Assembly: GCA_001796965.1 (NCBI GenBank)
Contig: MGOA01000126.1
Location: 1-6,436 of the forward strand
From: Chloroflexi bacterium RBG_16_64_43
GTDB taxonomy: Bacteria; Chloroflexota; Anaerolineae; Anaerolineales; RBG-16-64-43
Direction: 5' to 3'
DNA length: 6,436 bases
The notes beneath the pieces are model-generated. The model searched no databases, was not told the origin of the DNA, and worked only from the letters and a program-made list of their open reading frames with translations. This document shows, piece after piece, positions 1-5,963 of the stretch. A program made the translations under genes and the position numbers. Position 1 is the first letter of the stretch, and each line of letters begins with the position of its first letter.

Positions 1-9
1 GTAGAGGAG

Positions 10-71
10 GCCCGGGACCCCGATCCACGGATGTGAGTGGATTGGGAAGGGCGCATCGGGCTTTCGTTTTT
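10..71 (+). terminator. Possible intrinsic terminator of a rightward gene left of the window
   Basis: On the plus strand, bases 19-28 (CCCGATCCAC) pair with 37-46 (GTGGATTGGG), giving a 10-bp stem with one G-U pair and an 8-base loop. An outer stem, GCCCG (10-14) with CGGGC (57-61), encloses it and is followed directly by TTTCGTTTTT (62-71). That resembles a bulky rho-independent terminator for a rightward transcript converging on the MFS gene. CCCGAT (19-24) can pair instead with ATCGGG (55-60). No gene end is visible in the first bases, so the use is inferred. Confidence 0.3.
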
Positions 72-83
72 CCGCAACCCCCC

Positions 84-95
84 TTGCGCGCGCAA
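84..95. repeat. Perfect 12-bp palindrome downstream of the MFS gene
   Basis: TTGCGCGCGCAA is identical on both strands. It lies about 30 bases past the MFS stop. It is followed on the minus strand by a G-run and not by T residues, so it is not an ordinary terminator for the cluster. It could be a protein-binding site, or chance in GC-rich DNA. Confidence 0.4.
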
Positions 96-124
96 CTCAA
101 GATCCAGGACGAAATGTGAATGAA

Positions 125-1417
125 CTAGCCCTTCCGAGGCACGGCGTCGGCCGGACCGGTGACCTCCTGCTCGGAGTGGAAGAAGACCCACGTGGCCGCC
201 ACGGCCAACGCGTAGACGATAGAGGTCGTAACGAATAGCGGGCCAAACCCCCATCGCTCCTGAACAAACCCCGACACATACGGACCGAAGGCCCAGCCGG
301 TTTGCCAAGTGAGATAGAGGACCGACGAAATCAACGCGCGTTGGTCGAGCGGTGCGCGCTCCATGCCGTAGGCCGAATAGAGCGGCGCGGCCATATTCAT
401 CAGTGCCGCGCGAATCAGGTGGGCGCCGGCCGCCACGATCAGGCCGGGCCAGAATCCTAGAAGCAGCAGAAACGCGATCGAGAGCCCCTGGGTCATGACG
501 ACCGCACGTATCTTTGAGCCCATTCGTTCCGCGAGCCGCGGCCCAATCAGCGTGCCGGCGGCTGTAAGGATGGCCGAGAGACCGAAAAGCAGCCCCAACA
601 TGGAATCGGGAATGCCGAACCGCTCCTTGAAGAAGACGTTCATATACGGGATGAGGATGGCCGCGCCGATCCCGATCAACAGGTTTGGCAGGCCCAGTTT
701 GCGAACGACCGGAAGCGCCAATGCCCGTACCACTTTGCGCACGGTCGTCATCTGCGCCGAGGCGCCGGCCGGCGCTTTCTGATCGCGCATGAGGATCAGC
801 GGCACGATCGAAAGCGAGCCCGCCGCCAGGCTCAACAGAAGAACCGAGCGATAGACCACCGGCCCATCGGCCGGCACCGCCAACATCAAGCCCAACCACC
901 CCGGCAGAAAACCCGCCAGCAAATTGCCGGCCGCGCTCGACACCGTCTGCACGGCGACGTTGAGCGAGAAAAGGTACGGGCGGTCCTCCGTGCTCGAGAC
1001 GCCCGCCATGAACGGGGTCGTGCTAAGGTAATAAAGCGTGCTGCCGACGCCGTACAGTGCAATGGCGCCCACCAGGACCACGGTTGAGGGGGTAATGGCC
1101 ACCACCGCGAACATCGAGAACATCAGCGCCAGCCCAAGCAGCATCGCGCGCCTGTGCCCGATGCGGTCCGAGAGCGCCCCAAGAGGCAGGCCCAGCACTA
1201 GCCCGGTGAAGAAGGGAATGGAATTGACCAGCCCAAGGAATTCGCGGCCGTGTCCGAGCGAGAGGATGTAGAAGTTGAAGAAGAGCTGGCTGCCGGAGAA
1301 CCCGATCCCGTCGATCAGGGTCGAAAGAAGGAAAAGGCGCGCGTTGCGTCCGAAGCGAACTTCGCGCAGATCGAACCTGGACCAGAAGGAGTCAGGATGG
1401 GGTGGGGCCTGCTCCAT
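125..1417 (-). CDS. Major facilitator superfamily (MFS) transporter, 12 helices
   Basis: This 430-residue inner-membrane permease is full length for an MFS transporter. Hydrophobic segments fall into two six-helix halves (about 28-210 and 240-413), joined by a charged cytoplasmic loop near 210-235 (MRDQKAP...TTVRKVV). The loop between helices 2 and 3 carries the MFS motif A, GALSDRIGHRR (80-90), with Asp84 and the basic cluster. A degenerate copy, IGPRLAERMGSKIR (291-304), is in the equivalent loop of the second half, as expected for the internal duplication. Both termini are hydrophilic and probably cytoplasmic. The substrate cannot be predicted; the general look is of a drug- or metabolite-efflux-type permease. 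The start is ATG 1417, with GAAGAG seven bases upstream. The gene is the last in the leftward run, 54 bases after the HAD gene, and ends with TAG at 125-127. Confidence 0.93.
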   Translation of the reverse strand: MEQAPPHPDSFWSRFDLREVRFGRNARLFLLSTLIDGIGFSGSQLFFNFYILSLGHGREFLGLVNSIPFFTGLVLGLPLGALSDRIGHRRAMLLGLALMFSMFAVVAITPSTVVLVGAIALYGVGSTLYYLSTTPFMAGVSSTEDRPYLFSLNVAVQTVSSAAGNLLAGFLPGWLGLMLAVPADGPVVYRSVLLLSLAAGSLSIVPLILMRDQKAPAGASAQMTTVRKVVRALALPVVRKLGLPNLLIGIGAAILIPYMNVFFKERFGIPDSMLGLLFGLSAILTAAGTLIGPRLAERMGSKIRAVVMTQGLSIAFLLLLGFWPGLIVAAGAHLIRAALMNMAAPLYSAYGMERAPLDQRALISSVLYLTWQTGWAFGPYVSGFVQERWGFGPLFVTTSIVYALAVAATWVFFHSEQEVTGPADAVPRKG

Positions 1418-1471
1418 CAGTCCGCTCTTCCCATAGTCACAATCCCCCGTTCGAGTGAGTCCAAGCCGAAG

Positions 1472-2065
1472 CTAGCGCAAAAGCCGGCGCACACCATCCA
1501 GCGCGGCGGCCGTGCTGGTGAAGCGAATGGCGTGCAGGCCAATGGCGCGGGCGGCTTCGACGTTTTCCGAAAGATCATCGACAAACACGGTCTCCGCCGG
1601 CAAAGTCCCCAGCCTTTCGAGCAACAGACGGAAGATGCGTTCGTCCGGCTTGGCGCAGCCTTCCTCGGCGGAAATCACGACGGCATCGAACGCATGCCGT
1701 CCCAGATGAGAGCCAAACGCCGCACGCGCTCCCGGCCAGGCATTGCTCAAAACGCCGGTGCGAGCCGCAGGCCGCAGACCTTCGGCGAAGGCCAGCAAGG
1801 TCTTATCCCAGGCATCGCCGGCCCAAAAGTCGCGGCGCAATTGCTCCAGCTGGCCATTGACCAGACGTAGCTGCTGACTCACATAGGCCCAGACGTCCGC
1901 CTCCGTTGCCTGCCCCAGCATCGCCTCTTGCGAGACCGGGTTGTTGAAGACAAGCTCGGCCATGCCCCCGGGCGCCATGCCATAGCGAAGTTCCAGCCGA
2001 CGCCGGGAGACCTGGTTCTCAGTCCGAAGCAGGACGCCGCCGACGTCGAAGGCGACGGCTTTCAC
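1472..2065 (-). CDS. HAD-superfamily subfamily IA hydrolase (phosphatase-like)
   Basis: This HAD-IA hydrolase is 197 residues from the GTG at 2065. Such enzymes dephosphorylate small phosphorylated metabolites or are dehalogenases; the substrate cannot be told. Motif I is FDVGGVL with nucleophile Asp7. The usual second Asp (position 9) is Gly, as in the YihX-like FDxGGV/FDLGNV branch. A helical cap follows (about 18-95). Motif II is VLSNAW (Ser107), motif III AKPD (Lys139) and motif IV FVDDLSENV (Asp163/Asp164). A TTG at 2125 would add 20 residues, Pro-rich and poor in G/C at third codon positions, unlike the rest of the gene. HAD-IA proteins normally begin just before motif I. Both points favour GTG 2065, although its Shine-Dalgarno (AGG, seven bases upstream) is weak, whereas TTG follows a purine-rich hairpin loop. 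The stop TAG (1472) lies 54 bases before the MFS gene, suggesting co-transcription. Confidence 0.9.
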   Translation of the reverse strand: MKAVAFDVGGVLLRTENQVSRRRLELRYGMAPGGMAELVFNNPVSQEAMLGQATEADVWAYVSQQLRLVNGQLEQLRRDFWAGDAWDKTLLAFAEGLRPAARTGVLSNAWPGARAAFGSHLGRHAFDAVVISAEEGCAKPDERIFRLLLERLGTLPAETVFVDDLSENVEAARAIGLHAIRFTSTAAALDGVRRLLR

Positions 2066-2125
2066 ACGCGAACCTGGAGGGTGGATCGGCGGCACGTCAG
2101 TCCTATCTTGATCAGGAGATGGCAA

Positions 2126-2147
2126 GCCGTGAGCCCCCTCTCACGGC
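2126..2147 (-). promoter_or_regulatory. Perfect 8-bp hairpin with a Shine-Dalgarno-like loop before the HAD gene
   Basis: On the minus strand the sequence is GCCGTGAG, loop AGGGGG, then CTCACGGC: a perfect 8-bp stem, with a possible ninth G-U pair to the base after it. The loop is a Shine-Dalgarno-like purine run. An in-frame TTG codon (2123-2125) follows the stem immediately, eight bases after the loop, which is normal spacing. If TTG is the start, this hairpin would present or hide the ribosome binding site. If the start is GTG at 2065, the hairpin lies 60 bases upstream, in the leader or as a DNA palindrome for a regulator. No T-run follows, so it is not an intrinsic terminator. Confidence 0.45.
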
Positions 2148-2325
2148 CAGAATATTGAGGCGAAACGCGCTCGGCTTTCGCCGCAGGCAGTGGCCGGAGG
2201 CGCGGCTCAGACTCCGATGTTCAACTTACCGTGCTGAGCGCACAGGATACCACAATCGCCCACACCCGGCCGCAGGGCCGAGCTGAACCGGACGCCCGTC
2301 CACGGCGCGCTCTCTGCGGCCCGGC
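2148..2325. other. Intergenic region between acetyltransferase and HAD genes
   Basis: No gene is supported here, and the frame running through it is the out-of-frame continuation of the acetyltransferase strand. A weak 5-bp hairpin, CGGCC-GCAG-GGCCG (2267-2280), lies about 46 bases past the acetyltransferase stop and lacks a T-run. An AT-richer patch at 2151-2157 (minus strand CAATATTCT) could hold a -10 element (TATTCT), but I find no matching -35. Together with the hairpin at 2126-2147 this is the longest gap between intact genes other than the SPFH-remnant stretch and the likeliest place for a new promoter serving the HAD and MFS genes. Confidence 0.35.
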
Positions 2326-2811
2326 TCAACTCGCACGGTGGTCCTTCTCCATGAATATGCCTGCCGCGCCGTCGGCATAGTAGCGCGGAAGTGAATCGGT
2401 GACACGGTAGCCGAATTCCTCGTACAGGCGCTGCGCGCCCTCGTTGTCGGCCCGCACCGTCAGGCAGATGCGGCGGGCACCAAGCGCAGCCTCGCAGCTT
2501 TCGAGCAACCGCCAGGCTATGCGCTGCCGGCGATACTCGGGCACCACCGCCAGCGTGGCAATCATGGCCGCACCGCCACGGTGGTGCGGGTCGGCCGCGG
2601 CGAACCCGACCACCCGGCCCTCGACGATGGCCTTGAAGCGCACCACCTCCGGCCACGCAAGGACCCCGATGACATCCAGGAGCGGCCAAGCATCCCCGGC
2701 AAAGCATCGTCGCTCGATGGCGAGCACCGCGGCCAGATCGCGCAACCCGGCCCGCGCGATGGTCACATCGCGCGCGGCCGGGCGAGATATCGGTCCTGCA
2801 TCTCCCGTCAT
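2326..2811 (-). CDS. GNAT acetyltransferase, RimI-like, with altered motif residues
   Basis: This is a 161-residue single-domain GNAT protein. RimI-type members acetylate N-terminal or other amino groups using acetyl-CoA. The fold is readable in order: TIARAGLRDLAAVLAIERRCF (beta1/alpha1), VGFAAADP, IATLAVVPEYRRQRIAWRLL (motif A, about 84-102), LTVRADNEGAQRLYEEFGY (motif B) and a C-terminal YYADGAAGIFMEKDH resembling RimI YY...DAIIM. Two key positions differ. The pyrophosphate loop reads RRQRIA where RRxGIG/A is usual, so Arg97 replaces the conserved Gly. The Glu of the RimI LEVRA(S/D)N segment is Thr118, while the following Tyr130 is kept. The gene may bind CoA differently, act on another substrate, or be impaired. 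An upstream in-frame ATG at 2901 would overlap the slipin by 50 bases with an unrelated Ser/Ala/Arg-rich extension. ATG 2811, with AGGTG just upstream, is preferred. The stop is TGA at 2326-2328. Confidence 0.85.
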   Translation of the reverse strand: MTGDAGPISRPAARDVTIARAGLRDLAAVLAIERRCFAGDAWPLLDVIGVLAWPEVVRFKAIVEGRVVGFAAADPHHRGGAAMIATLAVVPEYRRQRIAWRLLESCEAALGARRICLTVRADNEGAQRLYEEFGYRVTDSLPRYYADGAAGIFMEKDHRAS

Positions 2812-2851
2812 CGACACCTGGGCGGCTCGCACGCCGCCGTGCAGCGCGGGT

Positions 2852-3751
2852 CTACTTCTTGTCGCCGCGGAAGAAGCCTTCCACCATGCTTGTGAATTCA
2901 AGCGGGAAGATGAACTTGGTGGAGGCGCCGGATCCGAGCGAGCGCAATGTGTCGAAGTACTGCAGGGTCATCGTCTTCTGATCGATGCCCTTGGCGACTC
3001 CGAAGATTTTCTCCAGCGCGGCCGAGAAGCCTTCCGCCCGCAGAAGCTGCGCCTGCTTCTCGCCTTCTGCGCGCAGGATATTGGACTGGCGCTCGCCTTC
3101 GGCGCTCAGGATCGCGCCCCGCTTCTGACCCTCGGCCACGTTGATCGCCGCGTCGCGGTTGCCTTCCGATTCGGTAACCGTGGCCCGGCGCACTCGCTCG
3201 GCGGCCATCTGGCGATTCATCGCGTCCTGGACCTCGCGCGGGGGAAGGATCTCGCGGATTTCAACATTCGTCACCTTGACGCCCCAGCGTTCGGTGACCT
3301 CATCCAGCCGTGTGCGTAAGGCCAGGTTGATTTGCTCACGTTGCGAAAGCACGTCGTCAAGTGGAATCCCGCCGATCACCGAGCGCAGCGTGGTGGTAGC
3401 CATGCCCTGCGCGGCGATCTCGAAGTTGCCGACCTGCAGGACACTGCTGGCCGGGTCGAGCACCTTGTAGAACCACAGGAAGTCAATCGAGATGGGCGCG
3501 TTGTCCTTGGTGATCGACGTCTGTTGCGGAATCTCGCGCACTTGCTCGCGCAAGTCCACCCGCCGCGCGAGATCGACGAAGGGAATGAGCAGGACGATGC
3601 CGGGACCTTTCTCCCCGATGCACCGCCCAAGACGAAAGACCACCAGCCGCTCGTATTCCGGCACGATGCGGATGGCATTGGCGATGATGATCAACGCCCC
3701 CAGAACGATTACGCCAACAACACACAGAATGAACCACGTAGCCTGAGCCAT
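2852..3751 (-). CDS. Slipin: stomatin-like SPFH/prohibitin-family membrane protein
   Basis: Slipins are membrane-anchored SPFH proteins that oligomerise into membrane microdomain scaffolds and work with NfeD partners. This 299-residue protein has the full layout: one N-terminal hydrophobic segment (about 5-27), then the SPFH domain (about 28-190) with PEYERLVVFRLGR, KGPGIVLLIPFVD, RRVDLREQ and the conserved NVEIREILPP...AMNRQMAAER region. An Ala/Glu-rich coiled coil follows at about 185-245. It contains five 11-residue repeats carrying [AS]EG at 195, 206, 217, 228 and 239. The C-terminus has a hydrophobic patch (KFIFPLEFTSMV, 279-290). In the archaeal PH1510/PH1511 pair the NfeD-type protease cuts stomatin in a comparable C-terminal hydrophobic stretch; that this site is equivalent is inference. 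The ATG is fixed by AGGAGG four bases upstream. The gene ends at TAG 2852-2854, 40 bases before the acetyltransferase ATG, so both are probably on one transcript. Confidence 0.95.
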   Translation of the reverse strand: MAQATWFILCVVGVIVLGALIIIANAIRIVPEYERLVVFRLGRCIGEKGPGIVLLIPFVDLARRVDLREQVREIPQQTSITKDNAPISIDFLWFYKVLDPASSVLQVGNFEIAAQGMATTTLRSVIGGIPLDDVLSQREQINLALRTRLDEVTERWGVKVTNVEIREILPPREVQDAMNRQMAAERVRRATVTESEGNRDAAINVAEGQKRGAILSAEGERQSNILRAEGEKQAQLLRAEGFSAALEKIFGVAKGIDQKTMTLQYFDTLRSLGSGASTKFIFPLEFTSMVEGFFRGDKK

Positions 3752-3755
3752 AGAT

Positions 3756-3761
3756 CCTCCT
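3756..3761 (-). promoter_or_regulatory. Strong Shine-Dalgarno of the slipin gene
   Basis: The minus strand reads AGGAGG here, within a longer purine run GAAGAGGAGGA, four bases before the ATG at 3751. This fixes the slipin start and is by far the best ribosome binding site in the window. It shows that the slipin is translated independently of the broken sequence in front of it. No convincing -10/-35 promoter was recognised upstream. Confidence 0.8.
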
Positions 3762-3778
3762 CTTCGCGCAATCGCGAC

Positions 3779-4000
3779 CTAGTCGTTATCCTCGTTCCCG
3801 GCCGCGGGTGACGCTTCGCCCGAAGCTCGGCGTAAGTTAACCCGCCGCGTCCGTTTGACCCAAGGGGTGGGTAGCCCAAGCCCCGGCCCCTTCGTTCCGA
3901 AGTCCCGCCGGAGGCGGTGGACCTCCAGCGGATGTATCTCGGGAATCACACTTACGTCGTCGGCCTGGGCGATTGTCGCCACCTGCAGCACGATTGCACC
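3779..4000 (-). pseudogene. Decayed N-terminal remnant of a stomatin/slipin (SPFH) gene
   Basis: This stretch between the peptidase stop (4067) and the intact slipin start (3751) is not an intact gene. In one frame, the segment at 3830-3955 aligns without gaps to residues 27-68 of the adjacent slipin: 20 of 42 residues are identical, including PE, RL.R, G.KGPG and RRV.LR. A weakened hydrophobic stretch (GAIVLQVATIA, about 3968-4000) sits where the slipin membrane helix should be. Core hydrophobic positions have become His or Glu, as expected of decay. The frame has no good ATG or Shine-Dalgarno and ends at TAG (3779-3781) after a tail without similarity. A +1 shift near 3828 would give a TRITT stretch resembling slipin TSITK. 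The rest of the SPFH domain, the coiled coil and the C-terminus are absent. It could be a decayed paralogue or a partial tandem duplication. A short expressed peptide is unlikely. Confidence 0.72.
3813..3826. repeat. Perfect 6-bp inverted repeat with 2-base centre
   Basis: GCTTCG-CC-CGAAGC is a perfect inverted repeat lying just beyond the end of the SPFH similarity in the remnant and about 60 bases ahead of the slipin ATG. It could form a small hairpin in the slipin 5' leader or be an operator-like site. No T-run follows on either strand, so it is not an intrinsic terminator. Short GC-rich palindromes also arise by chance in DNA of this composition. Confidence 0.4.
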
Positions 4001-4066
4001 GGTAGCACGTGCCGTGAAATCCCCTTTCCATTGTCGCCCGCCGCGAACAGATTGCCCTCCCGGCCC

Positions 4067-5944
4067 CTACGAGGCGCCCAAGACGACGTGCCGGCGCAAG
4101 AAGGCCTCTACCTCGGTGTAGAAGGCAGTCACCGTTTGCTCATCCCGCCATCCGTGCCCTTCGCCCGCAAACCGCCGCAGCGTATGAGCCACGCCACGGG
4201 CGGCCAGTTCCTGAGCAATGCTCTCCGTCTGCGCCAACGGTACCACCGGATCCTCCTCCCCATGGAACAAGGCGAGCGGATCGCGAATGCTGGCCGCATG
4301 GAAGATGGGCGAGCGCTCGCGAAAGCGGTCGGCCGCCTCCGGCAACCGTCCGACCAGCGAGTCGAGATAGTGGGCTTCGAACTTGAACTCGGCCTCGCGG
4401 ACTGTGAATAGGTTCGAGATGCCGAAGGAACACACTCCGGCGCGAAACACCCCCGGATGCCGCGCCAAGACGTTGAGCACGGTAAACCCGCCGGCGCTTG
4501 AGCCGATGATCGCCATGCGCCGTGGGTCGGCCAGACCCCGTTCCGCGAGCGCTGCGGCGCCGCCGATCGCATCTTCGACGTCGTATTCACCCCAGTGCTC
4601 ACGCAAGCGGCGCATGTAGCTCCGGCCGTAGCCGCTGCTGCCGCGATAGTTGAGGCCCAGCACCGCGTATCCGCGCGTGGCAAAGAATGCCGCCTCGGCC
4701 GAGTACCCCGCCACGCGCTGGCGGGTTGGACCGCTGTGGACATCAATGATGGCCGGCGGCAGCCCTTCACCGCGCGCGACACCGCTCGTGGGCGAGTAAT
4801 ACAACCCGTGGACCAGCGTTCCATCCGGTGCAGCCCAACTCAGAGACTGCGCGCCCGGCAGATCCTCCGGGCGGACCTCCTCAGACTGGCTCCGCCGAAC
4901 AACCTCCTCCGCGCCATCACGCCAGACAACCACCCGCTCCGGAGTCGTGGGTGCGGAGCCGACGAAGGCCAGAGCCTCGCCCTGCGAGGCCGTACTCAAT
5001 TGCGAGATCCACGTGTAGGGCGGGATGTCTACGCGCTGGGCGTGAGAGGTCTCGACATCAATCGCCCACAAAGAGGCAAACCCCTTCTCGTTGCGCAGCA
5101 CAAAGAGCCGCCGTCCGTCGCTCGACCAGGCCAGCGTGCGCATACCCTGCAGCCAGGCGGGAGGGATGAGCGATGTGCCATCGAGCACGATGCGCCGCGT
5201 ACCTGCCATCAGGTCGAGCAGGCATAACTGGTCCCACTCCCCCTCCCCTTGAAGATAGGCCAGCGCGTTTCCCTCAGGAGAAAACGCAGGCTGGAAGACC
5301 GGGATCTCATCATCGCCGGCGATCGGTTGGACCTCGACCATTCGCGGCGGCGTTCCTTCAATGCGTCCGAGCCGCAGACGACTGCCATCCCACGGCATGT
5401 TCGGGTGATCCCATTCAACCCAGGCCAGCCGATCGCCGAACGGATGCCAGGTCGGCTGCATGTAGAAGTCCGCCCCGCTGACCAAATCGGTGGGCCAGTG
5501 GGATCCATCCGCTTCGACCAGAGCTATCCGGTCGACCCCCTCGCATGAGTGAACGTAGACTACCCAGCGCGCGTCGGGCGAGATTTCCGGCGCGGCAGCA
5601 TCGCCAAATGGCGGAGTGATGGGCACCGCCGGCCCGGCTTCGAGGGATTGTCGGAATAACCTTCCGCCCGGGCCGGCAAACACAAGCACTCCATGCGCGA
5701 GGGCGAACTCCCCACCGCCATAGAGCAACCGCCCGCGTACATCGTGGAGCGGAGTCATATCGCGCATCGCTTCGCTGCCGGCGCGGACCACCAACATTCC
5801 ACCGGACGGGCGACGTTCGAGCCAGGCCAGAGTGCGGCCGTTGGTGTCCCACTTGACATCGAGCAGGCCCAGGCGCCGGCCCATCGCCTGAGGCAGAATG
5901 GGGCTGGGCCACAGTCCGAATTCACGAGGCGACAATTCGCTCAT
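4067..5944 (-). CDS. S9 family (S9C-like) prolyl oligopeptidase / acylaminoacyl-peptidase-type serine peptidase
   Basis: This is a 625-residue two-domain serine peptidase, the normal size for the family, likely cytoplasmic because no signal peptide is seen. The family cleaves short peptides or N-acylated residues; the substrate here is unknown. The first ~370 residues form a beta-propeller with PD40-like repeats (EISPDARWVVYV near 120, AFSPEGNALAY near 220, AWSSDGRRLF near 272) and the subfamily signature WDHPNMPWDG near 178-187. The alpha/beta-hydrolase domain (about 375-620) has HSGPT at 403-407 in place of the usual HGGP, NYRGSSGYG near 432-440, the nucleophile elbow GSSAGG with Ser483, Asp565 in HGEEDPVVP and His597 in EGHGW. 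The triad is complete and the enzyme should be active. The start is uncertain: ATG at 5944 matches the family better, while GTG at 5956 adds four residues. An AGAGAAG stretch at 5959-5965 is too far from the first and too near the second. The gene follows nfeD directly. Confidence 0.93.
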   Translation of the reverse strand: MSELSPREFGLWPSPILPQAMGRRLGLLDVKWDTNGRTLAWLERRPSGGMLVVRAGSEAMRDMTPLHDVRGRLLYGGGEFALAHGVLVFAGPGGRLFRQSLEAGPAVPITPPFGDAAAPEISPDARWVVYVHSCEGVDRIALVEADGSHWPTDLVSGADFYMQPTWHPFGDRLAWVEWDHPNMPWDGSRLRLGRIEGTPPRMVEVQPIAGDDEIPVFQPAFSPEGNALAYLQGEGEWDQLCLLDLMAGTRRIVLDGTSLIPPAWLQGMRTLAWSSDGRRLFVLRNEKGFASLWAIDVETSHAQRVDIPPYTWISQLSTASQGEALAFVGSAPTTPERVVVWRDGAEEVVRRSQSEEVRPEDLPGAQSLSWAAPDGTLVHGLYYSPTSGVARGEGLPPAIIDVHSGPTRQRVAGYSAEAAFFATRGYAVLGLNYRGSSGYGRSYMRRLREHWGEYDVEDAIGGAAALAERGLADPRRMAIIGSSAGGFTVLNVLARHPGVFRAGVCSFGISNLFTVREAEFKFEAHYLDSLVGRLPEAADRFRERSPIFHAASIRDPLALFHGEEDPVVPLAQTESIAQELAARGVAHTLRRFAGEGHGWRDEQTVTAFYTEVEAFLRRHVVLGAS

Positions 5945-5963
5945 GGGCCGTTGCACGTCTTCT

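Noticed and set aside
1250..1870. Plus-strand open frame of 206 codons
   Set aside because: It spans the ends of two well-supported minus-strand genes (MFS and HAD) and shows no family similarity by eye.
2066..2125. TTG-started N-terminal extension of the HAD protein
   Set aside because: The extra 20 codons have poor G/C at third positions and a Pro-rich product absent from HAD-IA proteins. It is kept only as an alternative because of the hairpin in front.
2267..2280. Hairpin after the acetyltransferase as an intrinsic terminator
   Set aside because: The stem is only 5 bp and no T-run follows on the minus strand.
2207..2707. Minus-strand frame of 166 codons overlapping the acetyltransferase
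   Set aside because: It is an alternative frame of the GNAT gene, Cys/Arg/Gly-rich, and runs into non-coding sequence.
2812..2901. Longer acetyltransferase start at ATG 2901
   Set aside because: It would overlap the slipin coding end by 50 bases and add a 30-residue extension unlike the GNAT fold, whereas ATG 2811 gives a normal RimI length.
2444..3319. Long open frame on the plus strand (291 codons)
   Set aside because: It is antisense to the slipin and acetyltransferase genes, both of which have clear family motifs. Its translation is Arg/Ala/Ser-rich with no recognisable domain, as expected from the complement of GC-rich coding DNA.
3837..4031. ATG-started 64-codon frame in the remnant region
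   Set aside because: The translation is Arg/Gly/Cys-rich without similarity. The SPFH resemblance is in a different frame, and no Shine-Dalgarno precedes it.
4595..5227. Plus-strand open frame of 210 codons
   Set aside because: It lies wholly within the S9 peptidase on the other strand. It shows low-complexity Arg/Pro/Ala composition and no motif or ribosome binding site.
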